From an uncultured Ruminococcus sp. (GTDB lineage: Bacteria > Bacillota > Clostridia > Oscillospirales > Acutalibacteraceae): a stretch of DNA of 46,180 bases. Positions within the stretch are counted from its first letter, which is position 1, and the number at the start of each line of letters is the position of its first letter. The notes beneath the pieces were generated by a model. The model was not told the origin of the DNA, searched no databases, and saw only the letters and a list, made by a program, of their open reading frames with translations. The position numbers and the translations under genes are program-made. The DNA lies in assembly GCA_902763365.1 (NCBI GenBank), contig CACWRT010000008.1, positions 1-46,180 on the forward strand, given 5' to 3'. Shown piece after piece: positions 17,718 to 24,714 of the stretch.

Positions 17718-17828
17718 TTGATAGAAGGCAAAGTCGAAGAAATAATAGCTGTTGCAGAAATGATGCTTAAAAATGTATACACTGAGGAGCAGATACTACT
17801 CATCGTAAGAGATGATATGCATGAATGA
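17718..17828 (+). pseudogene. Fragment resembling the C-terminal tail of an Rpn/PD-(D/E)XK nuclease-like protein
   Basis: A 36-codon open frame from 17718 to TGA 17828 encodes IEGKVEEIIAVAEMMLKN and then VYTEEQILLIVRDDMHE. The pattern of helix, then EEQI, looks like the C-terminal tail of Rpn-family transposase/nuclease-like proteins. There is no ribosome site or upstream domain. It starts only a few bases after the phosphatase stop. Likely the remnant of a deleted gene; confidence in the family is low. Confidence 0.35.
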
Positions 17829-17887
17829 CAATTATAACAAAAATCAATACTGAAAATGTAGTCTAACATAAAGGAGGAAAAATTTAA

Positions 17888-18331
17888 ATGAAAAAAGATG
17901 TAAAACTATATAACCTTATATTACCTACATATGTGATTTTATATTTTTCTCCAGGTACAGCTGTTATTACAATGTTGGGAAATTTTATTATTGATTCCAT
18001 AGTATTATTAATTGCATCAAAGCTTATCTACAAGGAAATTGCAGGAAAATTCTATATAAAAACTATATGGAAAGTGTGGCTGTCAGGATATGCTTCTGAT
18101 ATTATCGGAGTGATATACCTATTATTGATCAGTACTTCTATCGGAAATGCATCTTCTGATATCTGGAGTTTTCTGACAAAATTTAGCGCAGTTATTCTTG
18201 CAGGTTTTTTTATTTTTGTTTTTAACTATTATATATCCTTCAGTAAAGCTGAAATGACCAAAAGTCAAAAATTTAAAACATCATTGGCTTATGCTGTCTT
18301 TACTGCTCCATATACAATTCTGTTCTTCTGA
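17888..18331 (+). CDS. Small polytopic membrane protein, function unknown
   Basis: 147 residues with four likely membrane segments (about 9-45 as one or two spans, 55-82, 92-118 and 130-147). Basic residues lie in the loops and at the N-terminus (MKKDVK). The strong ribosome site AAAGGAGG at 17871-17878 and the even spread of hydrophobic spans support a real gene. I recognise no family. AT content is higher than in the neighbouring housekeeping genes, consistent with accessory DNA. It is followed by decayed minus-strand sequence. Confidence 0.7.
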   Translation: MKKDVKLYNLILPTYVILYFSPGTAVITMLGNFIIDSIVLLIASKLIYKEIAGKFYIKTIWKVWLSGYASDIIGVIYLLLISTSIGNASSDIWSFLTKFSAVILAGFFIFVFNYYISFSKAEMTKSQKFKTSLAYAVFTAPYTILFF

Positions 18332-18495
18332 ATTAGTTTTTTCAATATTACCGTCATCAGATCATCGGGCTCCGAATATTTTCCATAAGCTTCTTGAACG
18401 AAGATGGAGCTGATTAAATATAGGATCATAACGGCATATAGTATCAGAGTAAAAACGGTTATGGGAGTAAAGTATTCGGAAGCCGCATAAAGCAT
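18289..18495 (-). pseudogene. Possible minus-strand fragment with one membrane segment
   Basis: A 68-codon frame with a clear hydrophobic stretch (ITVFTLILYAVMILYLISSI) and a plausible charged tail. It lacks a ribosome site and its last codons overlap the 3' end of the gene on the other strand. It lies downstream of the broken ltrA on the same strand and may be a leftover of the same lost cluster. It could equally be a chance frame. Confidence 0.25.
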
Positions 18496-18542
18496 TACAG
18501 ATCATAGGCTAAAAGACATTTTCTATTAAATCAGACGAGGAA

Positions 18543-18574
18543 AGCCCCGTTCAACTGTAAAGGAGAACGGGGCT
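18543..18574 (-). terminator. Terminator downstream of broken ltrA
   Basis: AGCCCCGTTC (18543-18552) pairs perfectly with GAACGGGGCT (18565-18574) across 12 bases. Read on the minus strand a short TTT follows. The placement 17 bases after the ltrA fragment's stop fits a terminator that outlived its gene. Confidence 0.6.
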
Positions 18575-18590
18575 GTAAAATATTCTGTTA

Positions 18591-18967
18591 TTAAGCTTCC
18601 GTCGGTTCGCCGGAATTGACGAGGATAAGCCCCCAGGCGAGATTATATTGAAGACTGAAATTCTCCCAGTGGACTCGTGTTCCTTCACCGATAAAGTATA
18701 GCAGAAACATATTTATAAACAAACAGATGTGGTCTCTGATTCCGTTTCTGCCATGCATATTGATGTAATAGGTTGAAAAATTCCATATCTGAATTATGGT
18801 AAGCGTACACAGGATATAGGCAATAAAAACCTTTCCGTCAACAAATCCGTTTGTGATCTGATGCAGGAGAGAATTATTCCTGCCGATAACGTACACAAAG
18901 ATCAGGTCGTATATCAGTTCGAGATATTCGACTTTTTTTCTTCTTTTTTGTTAAATATAGTATTCAT
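18591..18967 (-). pseudogene. ltrA-like gene, frameshifted and truncated
   Basis: Minus strand. AAGGAG precedes ATG 18967, which opens MNTIFNKKEEKK and then runs into a stop. In the next frame the protein continues as VEYLELIYDLIFVYVIGRNN, then IIQIWNFSTYYINMHGRNGI and INMFLLYF, which are the N-terminal signatures of low temperature requirement A (LtrA) membrane proteins. The shift falls at a run of seven T's (18933-18939, seven A's in the mRNA sense); one more A restores the frame. The reading then stops at 18591 after about 125 residues, where family members have 350-400. Two lesions make loss of function very likely. Confidence 0.8.
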
Positions 18968-18977
18968 ACAACGCTCC

Positions 18978-19055
18978 TTATCTTCCGAAAACAGTACCCG
19001 AAATTGTTTCACCAAGCTCACTTACTTCGGTTTCATATTTGTCAGGCATTGTCAT
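18978..19055 (-). pseudogene. Coding-like fragment directly upstream of broken ltrA
   Basis: An open frame on the minus strand gives MTMPDKYETEVSELGETISG and TVFGR then stops, nine bases before the ltrA ribosome site. It has the composition of real coding sequence, but no ribosome site and no recognisable domain, so it is probably the 3' end of a deleted gene. Confidence 0.3.
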
Positions 19056-19317
19056 AATAAAATAATGCAGTGAAATTTTTTATAGACAGCTTAAAAATTA
19101 TCCGGTGTTGCATCAAGCTTTTTTATGGTAATTTGTTCTATTATGAAAATAAATATACGGCTTTCGGTACAATCTGCATCAATTATTTATCAACCATTTT
19201 TTCTTTTCGGTTAAAATATCAAGCATATGTATTATATCATATTTCCTCTCTGTTGTCCATAATTTAGCCACCGGCGCCAGCGTGACGCTTCCTGATTCCA
19301 CATTGAATAAAAAGGTG
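19056..19317. other. AT-rich non-coding gap before ruvC
   Basis: About 260 bases with no supported gene. A GC-rich patch at 19267-19290 (CACCGGCGCCAGCGTGACGC) weakly resembles the inverted end of the GC-rich repeat family (compare GGCGTCACGTTGGC in copy B) but lacks the rest of the unit. Confidence 0.35.
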
Positions 19318-19346
19318 TTGAAGAAATAATTAAAATATAGTATAAT
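19318..19346 (+). promoter_or_regulatory. Promoter upstream of ruvC
   Basis: TTGAAG (19318-19323), 17 bases, TATAAT (19341-19346). It is the first good promoter before the ruvC-ruvAB run and follows the decayed ltrA patch. The start site would give about 95 bases of leader containing the AT-rich repeat. Confidence 0.65.
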
Positions 19347-19401
19347 TGATATATCTGAAAAAATCAGAATTAAGCGAATGAATCTGGAATTGACATAATT
19401 A

Positions 19402-19430
19402 TTCATTATTCACTATTCATTATTCATTAA
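19402..19430. repeat. AT-rich intergenic repeat, copy 3
   Basis: TTATTCATTATTCACTATTC followed by ATTATTCATTAA; nearly the same as the copy at 14590. As there, it ends just before a ribosome site. It lies inside the ruvC leader. Confidence 0.65.
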
Positions 19431-19448
19431 TACCGGGAGTGAGAGTTT

Positions 19449-19991
19449 CTGAGAGTGTTAGGGATCGATCCGGGATATGCCATAGTAGGTTTCGGGATCG
19501 TAGATTATCAGGGCGGAAAATATAAAGCCGTTGATTACGGCGCAATAACTACTGAGGCGGATATGCCGTTTCCTCAGCGTCTGCAATATATATATAATGA
19601 GATTGTTTCTGTCATAATACAGTATGATCCGGATGAGATGGCTATAGAAAGGCTGTATTTCCAGAATAACCAGAAAACTGCCATAGACGTTGCGCAGGCA
19701 AGAGGAGTCATTCTTTTAGCAGCACAGATGAATAATCTGTCGGTCAGCGAATATACCCCTTTGCAGGTCAAATCAGCTGTGACCGGTTTCGGTCAGGCTA
19801 AAAAAAATCAGGTCATGGAAATGACGAGAAGACTGCTCAAGCTTGAAAAAGTTCCCAGACCCGATGATACAGCCGATGCACTTGCAATGGCGATTTGTCA
19901 TGCGCAATGCTCGGGAACAAGACTCAGAAATATACTCAACAGTAAGAGCACAAATATAAAATTTAACCGAAAGGGCGGTCTGAATACATGA
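19449..19991 (+). CDS. ruvC: Holliday junction endodeoxyribonuclease RuvC, probable CTG start
   Basis: 180 residues from CTG 19449; cleaves Holliday junctions moved by RuvAB. LGIDPGYAIVGFG carries the first catalytic Asp, and AIERLYFQNN, QARGVILLAA and RPDDTADALAMAICH carry the remaining acidic residues. In homologues the protein begins MR(I/V)LGIDPG; here that maps onto CTG-AGA-GTG. TGA lies three codons upstream, so only CTG 19449 or GTG 19455 can start. GGGAG at 19435-19439 is 9 bases from CTG but 15 from GTG, favouring CTG. The stop overlaps the next start (ATGA). Confidence 0.93.
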   Translation: MRVLGIDPGYAIVGFGIVDYQGGKYKAVDYGAITTEADMPFPQRLQYIYNEIVSVIIQYDPDEMAIERLYFQNNQKTAIDVAQARGVILLAAQMNNLSVSEYTPLQVKSAVTGFGQAKKNQVMEMTRRLLKLEKVPRPDDTADALAMAICHAQCSGTRLRNILNSKSTNIKFNRKGGLNT

Positions 19992-20572
19992 CCGGATTGT
20001 ACTTTGTAAGACACGCACAGCCTGATTACAGAACAGGAACCGACAGGACATTCAGTTTATCTGAAGAAGGGATTAGCGACAGGCTTAAAGCTCTTGAAGC
20101 ACTGAAAGGTATCAGGATAGATGCGGCCTTTTCGAGCCCATACCGCAGAAGTCTTCTTACTATAGAACCTATCCTGAATCAAAGAAATCTGACAGTAACA
20201 ACAGATGAACGTCTCAGGGAACGTGTGAAAGGACAGGGACAGTGTAATACATCTGAAATGTTTATAAAAAGGTGGGCTGATCATAATTTCTGTGAGCCCG
20301 GGGGAGAGAATCTTGCACAGACTCAGAAAAGAAATATTGAGGCAGTTTCAGAGATACTTGATACATACAGGGATAAAAATATTCTGATAGGTACTCATGG
20401 AACAGCACTTTGTACGATAATAAATTTTTATGACAGGAATTTCGGATATGAGGATTTTATGAGAGCAATAGATTTTATGCCTTGGGTGATCCGACTGGAT
20501 TTCGAAGGTTGCGAGTATAAAGGCAGAGAAGAAATTGCATTTATAGAAAAAGAATTTCATGGTTGTTTATAA
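19988..20572 (+). CDS. Histidine phosphatase family protein (phosphoglycerate mutase-like)
   Basis: 194 residues. FVRHAQPDY provides the phospho-accepting His of the RHG/RHA motif; the FSSPYRRSLLT segment and LIGTHGTALC supply the usual Arg and second His. Substrates vary widely in this family and cannot be told from sequence. The start overlaps the ruvC stop by four bases, so it is coupled to ruvC and splits the usual ruvC-ruvA pair. About 50 bases separate it from ruvA. The context hints at, but does not prove, a nucleotide or DNA-repair link. Confidence 0.88.
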   Translation: MTGLYFVRHAQPDYRTGTDRTFSLSEEGISDRLKALEALKGIRIDAAFSSPYRRSLLTIEPILNQRNLTVTTDERLRERVKGQGQCNTSEMFIKRWADHNFCEPGGENLAQTQKRNIEAVSEILDTYRDKNILIGTHGTALCTIINFYDRNFGYEDFMRAIDFMPWVIRLDFEGCEYKGREEIAFIEKEFHGCL

Positions 20573-20621
20573 TTCACTGTTCACTGAGCTGACAAAGTGA
20601 GCTTTACGGGAGGATCGATCA

Positions 20622-21227
20622 ATGATATACAGTCTTAATGGAACTGTTATACATACAGAACCCAATGCAGTAGTAATAGAGTGCGGAGGGGTAGGTTATA
20701 AATGTCTGACAACAATGAATACCTTGCAGAAGCTTCCGAAAACAGGGGAAAAGGCAATGGTATATACGCATATGATAGTTCGGGAAGACAGTGTGGAGCT
20801 TTGCGGCTTTGCAGATACAAGTGAACTGAACTGTTTCAGACTGCTGACTACAATAAGCGGAGTTGGCGCAAAGGTAGCGATAGCCATTCTATCAGTGCTT
20901 ACTCCCGAACAGATAGCACTTGCTGTTTCTACAGGCGACAGCAAAACTCTTACAAAGGCAAGCGGTGTAGGAAATAAGCTTGCACAGCGTATAGTTCTTG
21001 AAATGAAGGATAAGGTTAAAAAAATGGTACCCTCGGGCACTATCGAACTTCCAAAGGGAAATACGGTCATTCCGTCTGCGCAGGGAAATATAGAAAAAGC
21101 AATCGGCGCTCTTGCGGTACTTGGCTATTCTCCCGATGAGGTTACACCGTTCATGGGCGGTATAGACCCGACTCTTCCCGTTGAGAAGATAATAGGGGAA
21201 ACACTGAAGGCCATAGGTAAGAGATAG
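20622..21227 (+). CDS. ruvA: Holliday junction branch migration protein RuvA
   Basis: 201 residues; the tetrameric junction-binding subunit of RuvAB. An N-terminal OB fold (MIYSLNGTVIHTEPNAVVIE, then GVGYKC), tandem helix-hairpin-helix motifs (FRLLTTISGVGAKVAIAILS near 69-90 and TKASGVGNKLAQRIVLEMKD near 107-126) and a C-terminal RuvB-binding domain from about 148. GGGAGG precedes the ATG. ruvB follows after a short gap. Confidence 0.95.
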   Translation: MIYSLNGTVIHTEPNAVVIECGGVGYKCLTTMNTLQKLPKTGEKAMVYTHMIVREDSVELCGFADTSELNCFRLLTTISGVGAKVAIAILSVLTPEQIALAVSTGDSKTLTKASGVGNKLAQRIVLEMKDKVKKMVPSGTIELPKGNTVIPSAQGNIEKAIGALAVLGYSPDEVTPFMGGIDPTLPVEKIIGETLKAIGKR

Positions 21228-21297
21228 CTTAAAGCGATAAGCTCAAGGTATGATCAAAGATAAAATATTGACAAATGAAACAGAAAAGGAAAATCTT

Positions 21298-22341
21298 ATG
21301 GAAGATTTTGATTTTGAAAACAGGATCGTTTCGCCGACCGAAATAATGGGCGAAAATGATAATGACAATCCCCTTCGTCCGAGAAGGCTGGATGATTATA
21401 TAGGGCAGGATAAGGCAAAGGAGAATCTTGCTGTATTTATTGAGGCCGCAAAACAGAGAAATGAACCGCTGGATCATGTTTTGCTGTACGGTCCTCCGGG
21501 ACTGGGTAAAACTACTCTTTCGGGTATTATAGCAAATGAGATGGGAGTCGATCTGAGAATAACCTCAGGTCCCGCAATAGAAAAGCCGGGAGATCTTGCG
21601 GCTATACTTACAAATCTTAACGAAGGCGATGTTCTGTTCGTTGATGAGATACACCGTATTTCAAGGGCTGTTGAAGAAGTACTTTATCCTGCTATGGAAG
21701 ATTTTGCTATAGATATTGTAACGGGTAAGGGACAGATGGCGGCTTCTTATCATCTTCCGCTTCCCAGATTTACGCTTGTGGGAGCTACGACAAGAGCAGG
21801 TCAGCTTACTGCACCTCTTCGTGACAGATTTGGCGTTACGCTTCGTCTGGAGCTTTATACACCTGAGGAGCTTGCAATGATAGTAAACAGAAGTGCAGGA
21901 ATACTTGGTATTGCCATAGAACCGGACGGGGCATTGGAAATAGCTTCACGTTCAAGAGGTACTCCAAGAATAGCCAACCGTATGCTTAAACGTGTGCGTG
22001 ATTTTGCTCAGGTCATGTCCAATGGCGTTATAACTCTGAAGACTGCGCAAATAGCGCTCGAGCGTATGGAGATAGATGAGCTCGGACTGGACTCAAATGA
22101 CAGAAGAATGTTGAATGCAATAGTAAAGTTTTACCGCGGAGGTCCTGTTGGACTTGAAACGCTTGCTGCTGCAATTGGAGAAGAGGCCGTTACCATAGAG
22201 GATGTTATTGAACCGTATCTTATGCAGATAGGCTTTCTTAACAGAACTCCGAGAGGAAGATGTATCACAAGAGCGGGATGTCTTCATATAGGGATGGATA
22301 TACCCGATCTGCCCGATGCACAGATAAAGTTCGACATCTGA
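21298..22341 (+). CDS. ruvB: Holliday junction branch migration ATPase RuvB
   Basis: 347 residues from ATG 21298. The motor of the RuvAB complex: Walker [10 protein letters not shown] at residues 65-73, Walker B LFVDEIHR near 114-121, sensor GATTRAG near 161-167 with the RuvB-specific APLRDRFG, and a C-terminal winged helix ending in NRTPRGR. ATG 21250 is open in the same frame, but AAAAGGA before 21298 and the alignment with homologues, which begin shortly before the acidic segment, favour the shorter form. xseA follows after 13 bases. Confidence 0.95.
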   Translation: MEDFDFENRIVSPTEIMGENDNDNPLRPRRLDDYIGQDKAKENLAVFIEAAKQRNEPLDHVLLYGPPGLGKTTLSGIIANEMGVDLRITSGPAIEKPGDLAAILTNLNEGDVLFVDEIHRISRAVEEVLYPAMEDFAIDIVTGKGQMAASYHLPLPRFTLVGATTRAGQLTAPLRDRFGVTLRLELYTPEELAMIVNRSAGILGIAIEPDGALEIASRSRGTPRIANRMLKRVRDFAQVMSNGVITLKTAQIALERMEIDELGLDSNDRRMLNAIVKFYRGGPVGLETLAAAIGEEAVTIEDVIEPYLMQIGFLNRTPRGRCITRAGCLHIGMDIPDLPDAQIKFDI

Positions 22342-22354
22342 CGGAGGTGGTATA

Positions 22355-23566
22355 ATGGCGATACTTACTGTGTCACAGCTGAACTTTTATATAAAAACAC
22401 GGATGGATGAGGACAGTAATCTGAGATCAGTCTATATGAAATGTGAAATATCCAATTTTACCGACCACTATAAAACAGGTCATTTATATATGTCCCTGAA
22501 AGATGAAAAGTCAGCTGTTAAAGCCGTAATGTTTTCAGGGAATGCTTCAAGATTAAAATTCCGTCCGCGGGAGGGTATGAGAGTTTTAGTCAGGGGATAT
22601 GTTTCGGTCTATACCGTCAGCGGACAGTATCAGTTTTATATAGAGGATATGCAGCCCGACGGTATAGGAGCACTTGCGGTTGCCTTTGAACAGCTCAAGA
22701 GGAAACTTCTTGAAGAAGGACTTTTTTCCGAGGAACATAAAAAGCAGCTGCCGAAGTATCCTGCAAGAATAGGGGTCATAACCTCACCGACAGGAGCGGC
22801 AGTTCAGGATATATGCCGTATCCTTTCAAGAAGGTATCCTATCGGCGAGATAATAATGTGTCCCGTGCTGGTTCAGGGTGAAAATGCTGCTGCCCAGCTT
22901 ACACGGGCCGTAAGAAGATTTGACAGGACCGACTGTGCCGATGTTATAATAATCGGGCGGGGCGGCGGTTCAATAGAGGATCTGTGGGCATTCAATGATG
23001 AACAGCTTGCCCGCGCGATATATGATTGTCATATACCTGTTGTATCCGGTGTAGGTCATGAAACGGATTTTACAATATGCGACCTTGCGGCAGATGTGAG
23101 AGCTTCTACGCCTTCGGCAGCAGCGGAACTCGTTTCGCCTGAAGAGGGGGAGCTTGCCGGAAATATCATGTATTACAGACAGCAGCTGACGACGCTTATG
23201 CAGCAGAGGATCACTTTTGAAAATAATAGATTAAGCAAGCTTGCTTCTGCAAAGGTACTCAGAGATCCGACCGAATATATTCATACAAAACAGATACAGA
23301 CCGATATGATGAGCAAAGCTCTTGTGTCTGCATTTAAAACATATATAGCAGGATATAAAAACGAGTTTTCAGCTTTGTCGGCAAAACTTGATGCGTTGAG
23401 TCCGCTTAAAGTTCTTTCAAGAGGGTATACTGTTGTTATGAAGGAAAACAGTGTTGTGTCTACGATAGAAGATGTATATATGGGTGACAACCTGAGCGTA
23501 AGGTTTTCGGACGGTACGGCAGAATGTACTGTGAATGAAAGGAAGTCCGCAGATGAAAAGATCTGA
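22355..23566 (+). CDS. xseA: Exodeoxyribonuclease VII large subunit XseA
   Basis: 403 residues, near the usual length. The N-terminal OB domain (LTVSQLNFYIKTRMDEDSNL and GHLYMSLKDEKSAVKAVMF) binds single-stranded DNA. The nuclease core includes GVITSPTGAAVQDI near 139-152 and IIIGRGGGSIEDLWAFND near 198-215. It degrades single-stranded DNA together with XseB. GGAGGTGG precedes the ATG. Its 3' end overlaps xseB by 14 bases. Confidence 0.95.
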   Translation: MAILTVSQLNFYIKTRMDEDSNLRSVYMKCEISNFTDHYKTGHLYMSLKDEKSAVKAVMFSGNASRLKFRPREGMRVLVRGYVSVYTVSGQYQFYIEDMQPDGIGALAVAFEQLKRKLLEEGLFSEEHKKQLPKYPARIGVITSPTGAAVQDICRILSRRYPIGEIIMCPVLVQGENAAAQLTRAVRRFDRTDCADVIIIGRGGGSIEDLWAFNDEQLARAIYDCHIPVVSGVGHETDFTICDLAADVRASTPSAAAELVSPEEGELAGNIMYYRQQLTTLMQQRITFENNRLSKLASAKVLRDPTEYIHTKQIQTDMMSKALVSAFKTYIAGYKNEFSALSAKLDALSPLKVLSRGYTVVMKENSVVSTIEDVYMGDNLSVRFSDGTAECTVNERKSADEKI

Positions 23567-23753
23567 TTATGAAAAATCAATGGAAAGGCTTGAAGAGATA
23601 GTTACACTGCTTGAAAGCGGTAATATCAGTCTTGATCAGGCTATGAAATTATTTGACGAAGGAACAAAGCTCACGGCAGGGTGTTATGATGTTCTGAAAA
23701 AGGCAGAACAGAAGATTACCAGGCTTCCCGAGCTTGAAACAGAGGAGGAATAA
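23553..23753 (+). CDS. xseB: Exodeoxyribonuclease VII small subunit XseB
   Basis: 66 residues, typical for XseB: YEKSMERLEEIVTLLESG then ISLDQAMKLFDEGTKL, ending in an acidic tail. ATG 23535 is in frame, but AAAGGAAG at 23538-23545 places the start at 23553. It is translationally coupled to xseA by overlap and is followed three bases later by ispA. Confidence 0.93.
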   Translation: MKRSDYEKSMERLEEIVTLLESGNISLDQAMKLFDEGTKLTAGCYDVLKKAEQKITRLPELETEEE

Positions 23754-23755
23754 AA

Positions 23756-24628
23756 ATGACAGACAATAGATCTGGTATCGAAAAAGAACTGCTGTCATAT
23801 CTGCCGAAGAAGGATGAGCTTACAGGCAATCTTATATCATCAATGGAATACAGTCTTATGGCAGGCGGCAAAAGAGTACGTCCTATGCTCGTTACCGAAT
23901 TTGCAAAGATCTGCGGCGGCAGTGAAGAAGCAGCAATGCCCTTTGCCTGTGCTATCGAGATGATACACACATATTCTCTTATACATGACGATCTGCCCTG
24001 TATGGATAATGATGATCTCAGAAGAGGAAAACCTACAAATCATAAGGTTTACGGGGAGGCCTGCGCTCTGCTTGCAGGAAGCGGACTTCTTACCCTTGCA
24101 TTTGAAGCAGCGTCATCCGAAAAGGCTGTTAGTCTGAACGGGACAGAAAAATGTCTTGCTGCTGTAAGTGTGCTTTCTCAGGCGGCAGGAGCGCAGGGAA
24201 TGTTAGGAGGTCAGATAATCGACCTTGAAAGCGAGGGTAAAAAGGTAACTGTAGATCATCTTAAAACTATGGATGCCAAAAAAACAGGCGCTCTTATCAT
24301 AGCATCTGCAAAGCTGGGATGTATCTCGGCAGGCGCAACAAGGGCGCAGACGGACGCAGCTGTTAAATATGCGGAAAATATCGGTCTTGCATTCCAGATA
24401 ATTGATGATATGCTGGATATAACTTCAAGTACAGAAGAGCTTGGCAAACCTGTGGGCAGTGATAGTGAAAATGAAAAATCCACTTATGCAGCACTGCTTG
24501 GTCTTGAAGAGTGCAGACGTATAAGCACTGAACTGACCGAAAATGCTGTAAAAGCACTTGAGGTCTTTGAAAATGATACAAGTAAATTGAGGGATTTTGC
24601 CTATTATCTTTTAAACAGAGAAAACTGA
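23756..24628 (+). CDS. ispA: Polyprenyl (farnesyl) diphosphate synthase
   Basis: 290 residues. An all-helical prenyltransferase joining isopentenyl units: GGKRVRPML near residue 38-46, first Asp-rich motif DDLPCMDNDD near 82-91, and second motif FQIIDDMLD near 213-221. Length and neighbours (xseB before, dxs after) match the common Firmicute farnesyl diphosphate synthase; geranylgeranyl product length cannot be excluded. GAGGAGGAA precedes the ATG. A promoter for dxs begins right after its stop. Confidence 0.92.
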   Translation: MTDNRSGIEKELLSYLPKKDELTGNLISSMEYSLMAGGKRVRPMLVTEFAKICGGSEEAAMPFACAIEMIHTYSLIHDDLPCMDNDDLRRGKPTNHKVYGEACALLAGSGLLTLAFEAASSEKAVSLNGTEKCLAAVSVLSQAAGAQGMLGGQIIDLESEGKKVTVDHLKTMDAKKTGALIIASAKLGCISAGATRAQTDAAVKYAENIGLAFQIIDDMLDITSSTEELGKPVGSDSENEKSTYAALLGLEECRRISTELTENAVKALEVFENDTSKLRDFAYYLLNREN

Positions 24629-24657
24629 TTGAATATCTGAGAATATGATGGTATAAT
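24629..24657 (+). promoter_or_regulatory. Promoter for dxs
   Basis: TTGAAT (24629-24634) begins at the base after the ispA stop; 17 bases later is TATAAT (24652-24657). A small inverted repeat GACGG..CCGTC (24677-24692) lies in the leader. dxs and the genes after it can thus be transcribed apart from ruvC-ispA. Confidence 0.65.
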
Positions 24658-24714
24658 AATATCAGATTTCATGTCGGACGGTTTTTGCCGTCTGCTGTAA
24701 ACGGAGAATAAAAA

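Noticed and set aside
18289-18495. Intact small membrane protein on the minus strand
   Set aside because: No ribosome site and it overlaps the opposite gene; kept only as a low-confidence fragment.
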